A DNA stretch of 64,000 nucleotides from Corynebacterium callunae DSM 20147 (GTDB lineage Bacteria; Actinomycetota; Actinomycetes; Mycobacteriales; Mycobacteriaceae). Positions 1 through 7,826 of the stretch are shown in pieces (position 1 is the stretch's first letter; every line of letters starts with the position of its first letter). The notes under the pieces are model-generated. The model was not told where the DNA came from. It searched no databases and saw only the letters and a list, made by a program, of their open reading frames with translations. The stretch covers positions 2,542,001-2,606,000 of the forward strand of contig NC_020506.1 of assembly GCF_000344785.1 (NCBI RefSeq). Reading direction: 5' to 3'. A program made the translations under genes and the position numbers.

Positions 1-49
1 CCTTTATCAATACAGGTAAACGCCTATTTTTTGCTTCTCTACTAATTAT

Positions 50-82
50 AACGCATAAATAGTTGAGCCTGTTCCACTCAAG
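50..82 (-). promoter_or_regulatory. SigH promoter overlapping an HspR (HAIR) operator, probably of clpB
   Basis: On the minus strand GGAA (75-72) is followed after 19 bases by GTT (52-50), the -35/-10 pattern of corynebacterial SigH promoters. The dnaK promoter at 14161-14186 has the same 19-base spacing. Overlapping it, TTGAGC (63-68), a 7-base gap and ACTCAAG (76-82) match the HspR operator CTTGAGT-N7-ACTCAAG. Transcription runs leftward out of the window. In C. glutamicum a promoter of this kind drives clpB, so the gene outside the window is inferred to be clpB. Confidence 0.75.
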
Positions 83-112
83 GTGAAAAACTTTAAAAAT
101 TTTTTCAGCAAA

Positions 113-128
113 CTTGAGTGGACTCGAA
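113..128. promoter_or_regulatory. Second HAIR-like inverted repeat
   Basis: CTTGAGT (113-119) and ACTCGAA (122-128) form an inverted repeat separated by only 2 bases. The left half is a perfect HspR half-site, and it also pairs with ACTCAAG at 76-82. The spacing differs from the normal 7 bases, so this may be an auxiliary HspR half-site or chance. Otherwise I see no gene in 83-298; the short open frame at 114-314 has no ribosome site and no recognisable product. Confidence 0.35.
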
Positions 129-254
129 TCAATCTTAAGCAATTGTTCAAGTTTTAGCATCAGGGTCATCCCCCAAACTAGTCGCCAGCTGCCCAACCCG
201 GTGGCAATCAAGGCACACAGCGCACGTAGCCTGGCATTTTCCGCGCAATACTGC

Positions 255-265
255 GCTTTTCGACG
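255..265 (+). repeat. GCTTTTCGACG dispersed motif
   Basis: Intergenic copy of the 11-mer described in the findings. It is followed 18 bases later by GGCGCTTTAAAT, an AT-rich tail resembling the one beside the copy at 4285. Confidence 0.7.
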
Positions 266-287
266 CAACCCCGATGCTAAAGGCGCT

Positions 288-335
288 TTAAATAACAAAA
301 TCCCAGCTGCATAGCCGAAGCTTTGCACCTGGGAT
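288..335 (-). terminator. Terminator of the GltS-like gene
   Basis: ATCCCAG (300-306) pairs with CTGGGAT (329-335). Read on the minus strand, the hairpin is followed by a T-rich stretch and lies 17 bases after the stop codon at 352. Confidence 0.65.
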
Positions 336-351
336 CACTCAGGAGAGTTTC

Positions 352-1720
352 TTATTCAACTTCTAATGGAGTGCCCTGAGCACGAACATGTCCACGAACA
401 TGTCCACGTTCCGGCAACCATTTAAGAGCCCACACCAAAACCATAATTACAACTGCCAACAGCAGCGCGACCCAGCCAAGTCCCATGCTAAATCCACCAA
501 TAACCGCAATTGGCGCAATAATTGTCATTCCGATTTCAAAGGGAGCAAAGCCAATGTAGGCCACGCCGTATTCATTAAGCGTGCCGGATTTAAGTTTTGG
601 ATCCACGATCTTGAGCAGCGCAATGCCGGTTGCCACTGCAGCTGTTGCCCAGCCCCAACCAAAGACCGCGCGCTCCAGCCACTTTTCACCAAAGAAGCGT
701 GGTGCCACCCAGAAGAAAAAGAAGCAACAGTAGACAACACCAATCACAAAGAGCACCACCAGCGGAATCCAATAATCCGCAATGGCAGCAGGTGCAATGG
801 AGGCAATACCAAAGGCAATGAGGTAATCAGTTGCTGCACCGGAAACTGAATTTACAGTCTCTCGATCCAAGTAATCTGGCTTTTTCAGCAGGCGCATGAG
901 CGCCATGCCCGCAATGCCCACCACAAAGGACATGGCAAATAGTGGAATGGACACAGAGGGGAAAGCTCTTTGAGCCAACCATTAATGGCATAGGCAATAG
1001 CTACGGTAAAGAAGATGATTCCGGCATGCAGCGCCAGCGGTTCAATAGCCGAAGGGTTGGTACTGGCCTTACCAATTGAGGGACGCTCGCCGAGTTTATC
1101 GATATATCCAGAGCGCAAATCCCATGGCAATTGCGCAGGCATTGCTGAGGTTTTACCCTTTTTGATTCCCCAGGTGGTGAAGATAATGCCACCAACAATC
1201 GCCGCAAAAGTACCCACAGTTGCCGAGGTGAAGCCCAAGGAAATTGCAGCTTCCGCACCAGCAGCTTCCAGGGAAGTTCCTACTGCCGCTGCGGTTCCAA
1301 ATCCACCCACAAAGCCAACTGGCAGCATCATGCCAAACCAGTCTTCAGTGCCCCATACTGGTTCAAAGAGATAAATGCCGAGCAGAATAAATAGACCCCA
1401 TTGGCCGACAAACATGGCAGTAGAAAAAGCCCACATTGTTTTCACACCGCTGCGCACACCACGGTCAAATTTCATGGAATATGGCATCGCCGCAAAAACA
1501 ATGGCAATAAGTACGGTGGTGTAGGTGGAAATATGCTCAGACCAGCTAATAAAGCCCAGAACTTTAGGACCTAGGATCATGCCAATCAAACCAGCTGTAA
1601 TAGAGGAAGGAATAAGCAAGGTCTGGAAAAAGGAATCTTGCGTCGCATAATGCTGCCGATAAGCATTAAGCCCGAGATCCACCCCACACCCAAGATCAAA
1701 CTGTACGGTGTGTATTCCAT
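352..1720 (-). pseudogene. GltS-like sodium/glutamate symporter family permease, two frameshifts
   Basis: Polytopic membrane permease resembling the Na+/glutamate symporter (GltS) superfamily, about 450 residues if the frames are joined. The start is the ATG at 1720, behind a GGAAGGAAG ribosome site, giving an N-terminus that begins MEYTPYSL. Reading shifts at a T5 run (1627-1631, minus strand), where six Ts would restore the frame into the FFQTLLIPSS segment. It shifts again near 961-966, where one more base after GAGCTTT restores LFPSVSIP. The two long pieces (codons covering 885-1630 and 352-965) are otherwise intact and hydrophobic throughout. Either the gene is decaying or the assembly has homopolymer errors. 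The substrate is inferred only from the family. The last ~15 residues contain a duplicated RGHV motif. Confidence 0.7.
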
Positions 1721-1844
1721 ACCCAAAACACTTCCTTCCATCTAAGCTCGAAGCGAAGAATCTATTTGATTCCCCGCATATAAGTTTCGAATTGTTGAAA
1801 AAAACAGTGACTTTAGTCGAGCGATCCATTTCTTCCACATTCCC

Positions 1845-1887
1845 TTAACATATCAAGGAATCCCTGTTACGATTGTTGACATGTCAA
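1845..1887 (+). promoter_or_regulatory. Leaderless promoter with TTGACATGTCAA operator
   Basis: TTAACA (1845-1850), a 17-base spacer and TACGAT (1868-1873, preceded by TGT as an extended -10) place the transcript start at or next to the ATG at 1881, so the mRNA is probably leaderless. The perfect palindrome TTGACATGTCAA (1876-1887) lies across the start site, a position suited to repression. The same palindrome core lies at the next promoter (3101-3112). Confidence 0.6.
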
Positions 1888-3041
1888 GTATCTATGATGC
1901 AATCATCATTGGCGCAGGTCAGGCCGGACTTGCAGCCGCTCATGAGCTTGCCCGTCGCAACCTTAAGCCCGGCATCAACTTCCTCGTCCTCGATTCCAAT
2001 AAAGGCCCCGGTGGCGCCTGGCGTCACCGTTGGGATTCCCTAACTCTCGGCAAGGCGCATGGCATTGCCGATCTCCCCGGCCTTGCCATGACGTGCCCCG
2101 ACCCTGCCATCCCCGCTTCAAAATTAGTCACCGAATATTACAATTCCTATGAACAGGAATTTGATCTCCAGGTGGTCCGTCCAGTCCAGGTCACAAAGGT
2201 CTCCCCCACCGATGACACTGACCCCACCTCGCCTCTAAAAATTGAAGCCAAAGATGGTCACGAATGGCAGGCTCGTTTTGTACTAAATGCCACGGGCACC
2301 TGGACTAATCCTTATGTGCCTTATATCCACGGCATTGATAAGTTTCAAGGCAAACAATTACATACTGCGGGTTATCACAAGGCTGAGGACTTTTCCGGCC
2401 AAAAAGTGCTAGTAGTTGGCGGTGGTTTAAGTGCCGTGCAATTTCTGCTGGAGCTTGAAAGAATTGCCGATACCGTCTGGGCAACTCGTCGTCCACCAAA
2501 CTTCACCAGCCGCGAATTTGACGCCGGCTGGGGCTTGGCGGTGGAAAAGGCAGTGCGTGAGCGCACCTATTCCGGCAAAGCCCCGGTCAGCGTGGTGCGC
2601 ACTACTGGCATTCCACAACTTCCCGATTATTTGGCAGGTGTGGAGCGTGGCCTGATTGTCAGCCATGGCATGTTTGATGAGATCACTCCCACTGGCGTGG
2701 TTTTTGGCGAACCCCACACCCATATCTCCCAAGGCTTGGGCCCCTCAGCAGGTTCAACGCTGGCAGTCCCACAAAGTTGGGACCCTTACCCTGCCGGCAC
2801 CGAAGTAGATGTTGATGTCATTTTTTGGAATACCGGATTCCGCGCAGCCTTGCGCCATTTAGCACCCATGAAATTGCGCGGCACCGGTTCAGGCCGCGGC
2901 ATCGAGCTCAGCGATGAGGTCAGCCCCACCGCCGACCGTCGCGTCCTGCTTGTCGGGTATGGCTCCACGGCATCCACCATCGGCGCCACCCGCGCGGGCC
3001 GCATTGCCGGCAAAGCCACCGCCGAGCGGCTCGGCCTTTAA
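1881..3041 (+). CDS. Flavin-containing monooxygenase-like NAD(P)/FAD oxidoreductase
   Basis: A 386-residue flavoprotein of the COG2072 type (often annotated as a flavoprotein involved in K+ transport, more probably a monooxygenase). The FAD-binding GAGQAG motif is at residues 11-16 and a second dinucleotide-binding motif, VVGGGLSA, lies near residue 180. No membrane segment is seen. The start has no ribosome site, but a good -10 box 8 bases upstream supports a leaderless message. It is followed by a luciferase-like monooxygenase under an identical operator, so the two probably act on, or respond to, the same compound. The substrate cannot be read from the sequence. Confidence 0.75.
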   Translation: MSSIYDAIIIGAGQAGLAAAHELARRNLKPGINFLVLDSNKGPGGAWRHRWDSLTLGKAHGIADLPGLAMTCPDPAIPASKLVTEYYNSYEQEFDLQVVRPVQVTKVSPTDDTDPTSPLKIEAKDGHEWQARFVLNATGTWTNPYVPYIHGIDKFQGKQLHTAGYHKAEDFSGQKVLVVGGGLSAVQFLLELERIADTVWATRRPPNFTSREFDAGWGLAVEKAVRERTYSGKAPVSVVRTTGIPQLPDYLAGVERGLIVSHGMFDEITPTGVVFGEPHTHISQGLGPSAGSTLAVPQSWDPYPAGTEVDVDVIFWNTGFRAALRHLAPMKLRGTGSGRGIELSDEVSPTADRRVLLVGYGSTASTIGATRAGRIAGKATAERLGL

Positions 3042-3042
3042 C

Positions 3043-3053
3043 GCTTTTCGACG
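3043..3053 (+). repeat. GCTTTTCGACG dispersed motif
   Basis: Exact 11-mer copy starting one base after the stop codon of the flavoprotein gene. Confidence 0.7.
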
Positions 3054-3089
3054 AAAACCTGCAGGTATTTCGCGATGGAATTTCTGCAC

Positions 3090-3112
3090 TACAATTTTAG
3101 TTGACATGTCAT
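3090..3112 (+). promoter_or_regulatory. Promoter -10 box and TTGACATGTCAT operator
   Basis: TACAAT (3090-3095) is a good -10 box, with no clear -35. TTGACATGTCA (3101-3111) follows 5 bases later at the predicted transcript start, the same arrangement as at 1868-1887. This suggests that one regulator controls both genes. Confidence 0.5.
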
Positions 3113-3136
3113 AGAAATAGTGGAAAGGTTCAAACC

Positions 3137-4180
3137 ATGAAGGCATTTGGATTTTTAAGTTTTGGCCATTATCAAATTGGTCATGAACGCTCCATGCTGA
3201 AACAAGCATTAGAGCTGTCAAAGAAAGCAGACGCCATGGGTGTTAATGGCGCCTATTTCCGCGTGCATCACTTCGCCCCGCAAGGTGCTTCCCCCATGCC
3301 GCTTTTGGGTGCCATTGTTGGCGCCACCAAGCACATTGAGGTCGGTACCGGTGTAATTGATATGCGCTATGAATCTCCTCTCCATCTCGCGGAGGAAGCA
3401 GCAGCTTTGAACCTGCTTGCTGACGGTCGAGTGGCATTGGGAGTATCCAGGGGATCACCCGAGCCAGCTGAAAAGGGCTGGGAAGCCTTCGGTTATGACG
3501 GCGGCGATGACCCCAAGGCTGCTGGTATGGCTCGTGAAAAGTTCCAGCGGTTCCTTAATGCCATCGATGGTTATGGGATGGCTGTTGCTGCAGAAAACCA
3601 GTATCCACGCCTTTACACCCCAGGTACTCCATTGCCTGTTTTCCCACATGATCCTGACCTGCGTAAATCCATTTGGTGGGGTGCAGGCTCCCACAGCACT
3701 GCCGAACAGGCTGCTCGCGATGGTGTAAACCTCATGAGCTCCACCCTGGTCGCAGAAGCAACGGGACAGGCTTTTGGTGATCTGCAAGCTGATCAGATCG
3801 CCTTTTATCGTGCTGCATGGAAGGAAGCCGGACACGATTGGACTCCTCGTGTGTCTGTGTCTCGTTCCGTCTTCCCAATTGTTACTGACCGCGACCGTGA
3901 GCTTTTTGGTCTACAAGGTCAGGGTGGAGATCAGATTGGCTTCCTTGATGATTCCCGCACCACCTTCGGACGTACCTATGCCGGTAGCCCCGATGAGCTT
4001 ATCGATCAGCTGAAGAATGACCGCGCGGTCATGGAGGCTGATACCTTGATGCTCACTGTGCCTAACCAAATGGGTGTGGAGCTTAATGCTTCTATTTTGA
4101 AGAATTTTGCTGAGCACGTGGCTCCGGAACTTGGCTGGAAGCCAAACACTGAGGGTCTTGTTAGCGGTTATGAATTCTAA
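3137..4180 (+). CDS. LLM-class flavin-dependent monooxygenase (luciferase-like)
   Basis: A 347-residue protein of the bacterial luciferase-like fold. It opens with FGFLSFGHY, followed by a segment ending EVGTGVIDM and the LAEEAAALNLLADGRVALGV region typical of FMN/F420-dependent alkanal monooxygenase relatives. The start is the ATG at 3137, behind GAAAGG; an upstream in-frame ATG at 3101 lies inside the operator and is rejected. The natural substrate is unknown. It sits after a flavin monooxygenase gene with a matching operator and ends before a hairpin and a terminator. Confidence 0.8.
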   Translation: MKAFGFLSFGHYQIGHERSMLKQALELSKKADAMGVNGAYFRVHHFAPQGASPMPLLGAIVGATKHIEVGTGVIDMRYESPLHLAEEAAALNLLADGRVALGVSRGSPEPAEKGWEAFGYDGGDDPKAAGMAREKFQRFLNAIDGYGMAVAAENQYPRLYTPGTPLPVFPHDPDLRKSIWWGAGSHSTAEQAARDGVNLMSSTLVAEATGQAFGDLQADQIAFYRAAWKEAGHDWTPRVSVSRSVFPIVTDRDRELFGLQGQGGDQIGFLDDSRTTFGRTYAGSPDELIDQLKNDRAVMEADTLMLTVPNQMGVELNASILKNFAEHVAPELGWKPNTEGLVSGYEF

Positions 4181-4203
4181 TTCTTAGATAAAGACCCTTT
4201 TTC

Positions 4204-4254
4204 TCGGCACCATCGCTGCTTTGGAGCTCAAAATCTCCTGCGCGATGGTGCCGA
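4204..4254 (+). terminator. Long nested hairpin after the luciferase-like gene
   Basis: TCGGCACCATCGC (4204-4216) pairs perfectly over 13 bases with GCGATGGTGCCGA (4242-4254). The loop holds a second small hairpin (GGAG/CTCC). No T run follows, so it may be a 3' end-stabilising structure rather than a simple terminator. Confidence 0.5.
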
Positions 4255-4284
4255 TTTCATAGTAGAAATTACCATCAGAGGTGG

Positions 4285-4295
4285 CGTCGAAAAGC
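4285..4295 (-). repeat. GCTTTTCGACG dispersed motif (minus strand)
   Basis: Intergenic copy inside the context GGTGGCGTCGAAAAGC, followed by GCTTTAAAAACG. A very similar context recurs at 38852-38876. Confidence 0.7.
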
Positions 4296-4320
4296 GCTTT
4301 AAAAACGCCCCGACACGCGC

Positions 4321-4341
4321 AAGGTGCGCGCCACCTTTTTT
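4321..4341 (+). terminator. Rho-independent terminator
   Basis: AAGGTG (4321-4326), a 5-base loop and CACCTT (4332-4337) run into a T6 tract. It lies 17 bases before the next start codon and should insulate the gene at 4359 from upstream transcription. Confidence 0.6.
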
Positions 4342-4358
4342 ACTGAGTTGGGGGCACA

Positions 4359-5525
4359 ATGGTTTTTGTGACACCTCGACCTCTTAAAGCTGTCGTTGAC
4401 CTCATTGAGGACAATGCCTCCACATTTCTTGATGCAATTGCGCAGCGGTTGCTCTCTTTGGAGCCCGGCGCGCGCGGACAATGGCCCAGCCCCGATGATC
4501 AAACTCATGTCAGCCTTGCTGAATTGTTGACCTCCTTGCTTGATGACACTGGTCCAGAAGGCAAGGTTGAGCAAGAAACGCTTGATTATTTTAAAGAGCT
4601 GGCTGTGGATTATCGCCGTTTTGGAGTTTCTCCGAAGTCGCTTTTGGCTTTGGGTGAGGCTATCCGAATTGAGCTGCGAATTTTATGCGCTGATTTACCT
4701 TTTGAAACGGTACTTTTTGCAGAACGAGCAGTTTCTGCCACTGCGCTAGCGATGTCTGCCAGTGCCCAAAAAGCCGAGGATGAAGGTGTGCTGCCTTTTA
4801 TTTCTGCCCAGGTTGTAGAGGTGGAAAAGCGCAGCCGCAGGTTTTCGGTGGTGCGTTTACAAGCTGAGCAGCCACTTCCCTATCAAGCTGGCCAATTTGT
4901 GCCGGTGAGTACGGATTATTTGCCCAATACCTGGCGCTATTTTTGCCCCTCCATTCCTGCAAATAAATGGGGTCAGGTGGAGTTTCATATTCAATCCGAT
5001 GTGGATGATATTTCTAGGTTGTTGGCCACCACCCACCCTGGGGATAGATGGATCATTGGCCCCGGCCAAGGCGATTTTGGGCAAGTAAAGATGTGCGAGC
5101 CCAATGATTTGTTATTTATTGCCCATGGCACCGGTCTTGCACCCCTGCGCGCTTATATGTTTGAGCTGCTTAATCAGGCAACTCCGCCGCGCTTGCACTT
5201 TTTTGTGGGCGCCGATTATCCCGGTGAACTTTATGACTTAATGGGCATGTGGAATTTTGCCGCCGCCAGCCCCTGGTTATCGGTGGTTCCAGTGACCACA
5301 CATGAAAAAGACGAGTGGTGGGTGCAGTCCACCGAGGCCTCCAAACCACCGCGTGGCCTGCACTTACAGCAAGTTGGCTCAATGGCCAAGATTGTCACTG
5401 ATGTGGGCGCCTGGGCGGATCGTAATGTTTTAATTGCCGGACCTGAGCAGTGGGCCCGCGATATTAAAAGAGCAATGATCCGCCGTGGCACTCCAGCTGG
5501 ACAGATTGAGATTTTGGGATTTTAA
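4359..5525 (+). CDS. Flavohaemoprotein-like globin/ferredoxin-NADP reductase fusion lacking the haem-ligand histidine
   Basis: A 388-residue protein with an N-terminal helical domain resembling the globin part of flavohaemoglobins (about residues 5-140), then an FAD domain (GQF near 186, RYF near 201) and an NAD(P) domain (GTGLAPLRAY, C-terminal IEILGF). Flavohaemoglobins oxidise NO to nitrate. Here the position matching the proximal haem ligand His85 of E. coli Hmp is tyrosine (DYRRFGV, Tyr85), so haem binding or chemistry is likely altered or lost. The start is the ATG at 4359, behind a GGGGG ribosome site. It overlaps the convergent nitrilase gene by 4 bases. The family is clear for the reductase half; the globin half is inferred. 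Confidence 0.75.
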   Translation: MVFVTPRPLKAVVDLIEDNASTFLDAIAQRLLSLEPGARGQWPSPDDQTHVSLAELLTSLLDDTGPEGKVEQETLDYFKELAVDYRRFGVSPKSLLALGEAIRIELRILCADLPFETVLFAERAVSATALAMSASAQKAEDEGVLPFISAQVVEVEKRSRRFSVVRLQAEQPLPYQAGQFVPVSTDYLPNTWRYFCPSIPANKWGQVEFHIQSDVDDISRLLATTHPGDRWIIGPGQGDFGQVKMCEPNDLLFIAHGTGLAPLRAYMFELLNQATPPRLHFFVGADYPGELYDLMGMWNFAAASPWLSVVPVTTHEKDEWWVQSTEASKPPRGLHLQQVGSMAKIVTDVGAWADRNVLIAGPEQWARDIKRAMIRRGTPAGQIEILGF

Positions 5526-6310
5526 AGTACCGGAATACTATTTCGGACTTTTTCTAGCTCGCTGAGATCAATATCCACAATGAGGGTTTCCTCCTCATAA
5601 CCAGCCTCAGCCACTACTTTGCCAGTGGGATCTACCACCACGGAATGGCCAGCCCCGGTTGGACCTTTGCGCTCTTCCTGGGGACGGGCCTGATCGCATG
5701 CAGCGATCCAGGTGGTGGAATCCAAGGCACGAGCACGGCTGAGTACCTGCCATTGCTCCACCTTCCCCGGACCATCTTGCCAAGAGGTAGGCACCACAAT
5801 AATTTGTGCACCTTCTCGCGCCAACTGCTTAAACTGCTCCGGGAAACGGATGTCATAACAAATAGCCACGCCGAAACTCACACCATCAACCTCAAAGAGC
5901 ATAAGCTCCTCACCAGGCTTAACGGTGTCTGATTCCCGATATCCAAAGGCATCATAGGTATGAATTTTGCGATACCCCTGATGTAAACCAGCACCGGTAA
6001 TCAGTGCCGTATTGTGCACGCGATCAATTTTTTTACCCTCTTTTTCCACCGTGTCAGCTGGCACAAACATTCCAGCAACAATGACAACGCCCAGCTCAGA
6101 TGCTAATTCCCGAACTGCAGTGGCAAATTCGCCATCGAGGTTTTCAGCTTGTTTATCAAGCCGGCCAGTGCCAAAAGCTTGGGAGGTAGCTTCCGGGAAA
6201 ACCAACACCCGAGCACCTTTTTTCGCAGCATATTCGGCAGCCTGGCGAAGATGCTCAAAATTAGCCATCTTATCGGCATTTGTTGTAATTTGCAGCAGGG
6301 CAATACGCAT
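5522..6310 (-). CDS. Nitrilase-superfamily carbon-nitrogen hydrolase
   Basis: A 262-residue cytosolic amidohydrolase. The Glu-Lys-Cys triad is visible at Glu40 (VFPEAT), Lys115 (YRKIH) and Cys151 (AICYDIRFPE). Length and motifs fit the small amidase branch (omega-amidase and deaminated-glutathione-amidase types) rather than true nitrilases. The substrate is not determined by the sequence. It converges on the preceding reductase gene with a 4-base overlap and is divergent from the DUF1023 pair at 6367. Confidence 0.85.
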   Translation of the reverse strand: MRIALLQITTNADKMANFEHLRQAAEYAAKKGARVLVFPEATSQAFGTGRLDKQAENLDGEFATAVRELASELGVVIVAGMFVPADTVEKEGKKIDRVHNTALITGAGLHQGYRKIHTYDAFGYRESDTVKPGEELMLFEVDGVSFGVAICYDIRFPEQFKQLAREGAQIIVVPTSWQDGPGKVEQWQVLSRARALDSTTWIAACDQARPQEERKGPTGAGHSVVVDPTGKVVAEAGYEEETLIVDIDLSELEKVRNSIPVL

Positions 6311-6366
6311 AATTCACAGCCTAGGCGCTTGGTGGAGAGTTATGCACAGGTTCGCGGGAAGCATTC

Positions 6367-6648
6367 TTGCTCAAATATTCATTTCCGGCTTTGATAGCAA
6401 CTATGTACCTTCATAAAAACCTCCCTGAACTGCTCTTTCTTAAAGATTTCCCGATTCCCCGGCTAAATCTCTTAGCGCCACCCAGCCACACCCACACCGC
6501 GCTTAGCAGCGCTGATCACGAGTGGGCCACGACGCTTTTCGACGTCAACCGCTCGCTCTTAGAACACCTACACCAGATGCGCAGCCTAGGCTTTGGACTA
6601 TTAAGTATCGATGAAGATTTAAGTGCCTCTTTAGAAGCCTTGCCATGA
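6367..6648 (+). CDS. Small protein of unknown function coupled to a DUF1023 hydrolase
   Basis: A 93-residue protein if the TTG at 6367 (behind GGGAAG) is used, or 81 residues from the ATG at 6403, which has no ribosome site. I do not recognise a family. It is soluble-looking, proline-rich at the start and leucine-rich in its second half. Its stop overlaps the ATG of the hydrolase gene (ATGA), so the two are translationally coupled and probably work together. In actinobacteria, DUF1023 hydrolases often follow small WXG100-like partners, but no W-x-G motif is present here. The 11-mer GCTTTTCGACG lies inside the coding sequence (6534-6544). Confidence 0.55.
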   Translation: MLKYSFPALIATMYLHKNLPELLFLKDFPIPRLNLLAPPSHTHTALSSADHEWATTLFDVNRSLLEHLHQMRSLGFGLLSIDEDLSASLEALP

Positions 6649-7796
6649 CGCTGCGCAGTAGGTTCTTAGAACAAGCTGCTGTGGAGCTTTCTGAAGCAGC
6701 TGGTGAGTTATCGCAGTCTTATGACACACGGGAAAAGTCCTGGTTGGAGCTGGAATCTTTAAGCGACGCCACATCCTTCCGGGTGGGTTTTCAGCAACTT
6801 TCCTCCTTTAATATGCCCACCGTTGCAGTAGCCGAACAGATGCAACGAGTGGCGTCTACCCTTTTAGATACTGCCGATACTCTGCGCTTAATAGAAAGGT
6901 ATGTCTCCTATTTGGAGAACTTTAGCGATCAATCGCAGGCAGTCAGCTTTTTACTGCGCTACTTGGGCAATCTAGGAAATTTATTGGACTTTATGTGCGC
7001 CCGCGAGATCTCCGCGCTGTGCACTGCCATTAGCCCGCCACCACTAAAATATCTCGATTCTTTTGCGGGGCTTTCAGCTGCTGAGATTCATGAATTTCAT
7101 TTGCTCTATTCCCCACCAGAGATCCAACAATTGGCCCACGACAATCCCGATATGCAAATATTAGAAGCAGGTGATGGCAATTTGGTGGCAGCCTTTGGAG
7201 GTATTGATAATGCTGCTACCGTGACCACCATTGTGGCAGGTGTTGGTTCTTCCCAGCCGGAACAATGGCCAGCTTATCTGGGGCGCGCCCGCACTATTCA
7301 GGCCACAACTGGAGGTGCGACAATCATGTGGTTAGGTTATTCCGCTCCCCCAACTTTGGCGCATGGTTTGGCGCGCGCACCTGCTGCATCAGCCGCAAAT
7401 AAATTACAAGACTTCCAAACCGCTTTGCGGGCACGTAACCCACAGCAACGCCAGGTGCTGCTTGGTTATAGTTATGGCTCCACCGTGGTCGGAGCAGCTG
7501 CAGGTATTTTGGAAGAAGACGCTGTGGTTTTGGTTGGTAGCCCTGGTGTTGGCAGTGGTGTTTTCCATGCTTCTGATTTAGGGGAGGAAGTTTATGCCAT
7601 AACCGGTAGCACCGATCCTATTGGTTTTGCAGCCACCCAATACGACGGCGTTCATGGGATTGATCCCACCTCCCCCAGTTTTGGAGCTACCGTTTTGCCC
7701 TCTCAAGCTGATCATTCTGGTTATTGGGAGGATGAAAAGTTTTTGCAGCAACTACGCGAAGTGGTTGCTGGGAACGCAAAGAAACCGCCACCATAA
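6645..7796 (+). CDS. DUF1023 alpha/beta hydrolase
   Basis: A 383-residue protein with a helical N-terminal region (about 1-160) and a C-terminal alpha/beta hydrolase of the actinobacterial DUF1023 type. The nucleophile elbow GYSYG puts the catalytic serine at 276. Asp324 (GSTDPI) and His357 (ADHSGYW) complete a plausible triad. No signal peptide is seen. Members often occur with WXG100/ESX-like proteins and are thought to be esterases or lipases, but the substrate is unknown. It is translationally coupled to the small protein upstream. Its 3' end overlaps the terminator of the convergent ald gene. Confidence 0.75.
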   Translation: MTLRSRFLEQAAVELSEAAGELSQSYDTREKSWLELESLSDATSFRVGFQQLSSFNMPTVAVAEQMQRVASTLLDTADTLRLIERYVSYLENFSDQSQAVSFLLRYLGNLGNLLDFMCAREISALCTAISPPPLKYLDSFAGLSAAEIHEFHLLYSPPEIQQLAHDNPDMQILEAGDGNLVAAFGGIDNAATVTTIVAGVGSSQPEQWPAYLGRARTIQATTGGATIMWLGYSAPPTLAHGLARAPAASAANKLQDFQTALRARNPQQRQVLLGYSYGSTVVGAAAGILEEDAVVLVGSPGVGSGVFHASDLGEEVYAITGSTDPIGFAATQYDGVHGIDPTSPSFGATVLPSQADHSGYWEDEKFLQQLREVVAGNAKKPPP

Positions 7797-7806
7797 ATGG
7801 TGACGG
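7785..7806 (-). terminator. Terminator of ald
   Basis: CCGCCACCAT (7785-7794) pairs with ATGGTGACGG (7797-7806) with one mismatch. On the minus strand it is followed by TTTCTTT. Confidence 0.55.
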
Positions 7807-7826
7807 TCTCAGTCCTACTTAAAGGA

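Noticed and set aside
114..314. Open frame of 66 codons upstream of the GltS-like gene
   Set aside because: No ribosome site, it overlaps the HAIR-like repeat and the terminator, and the composition is not protein-like.
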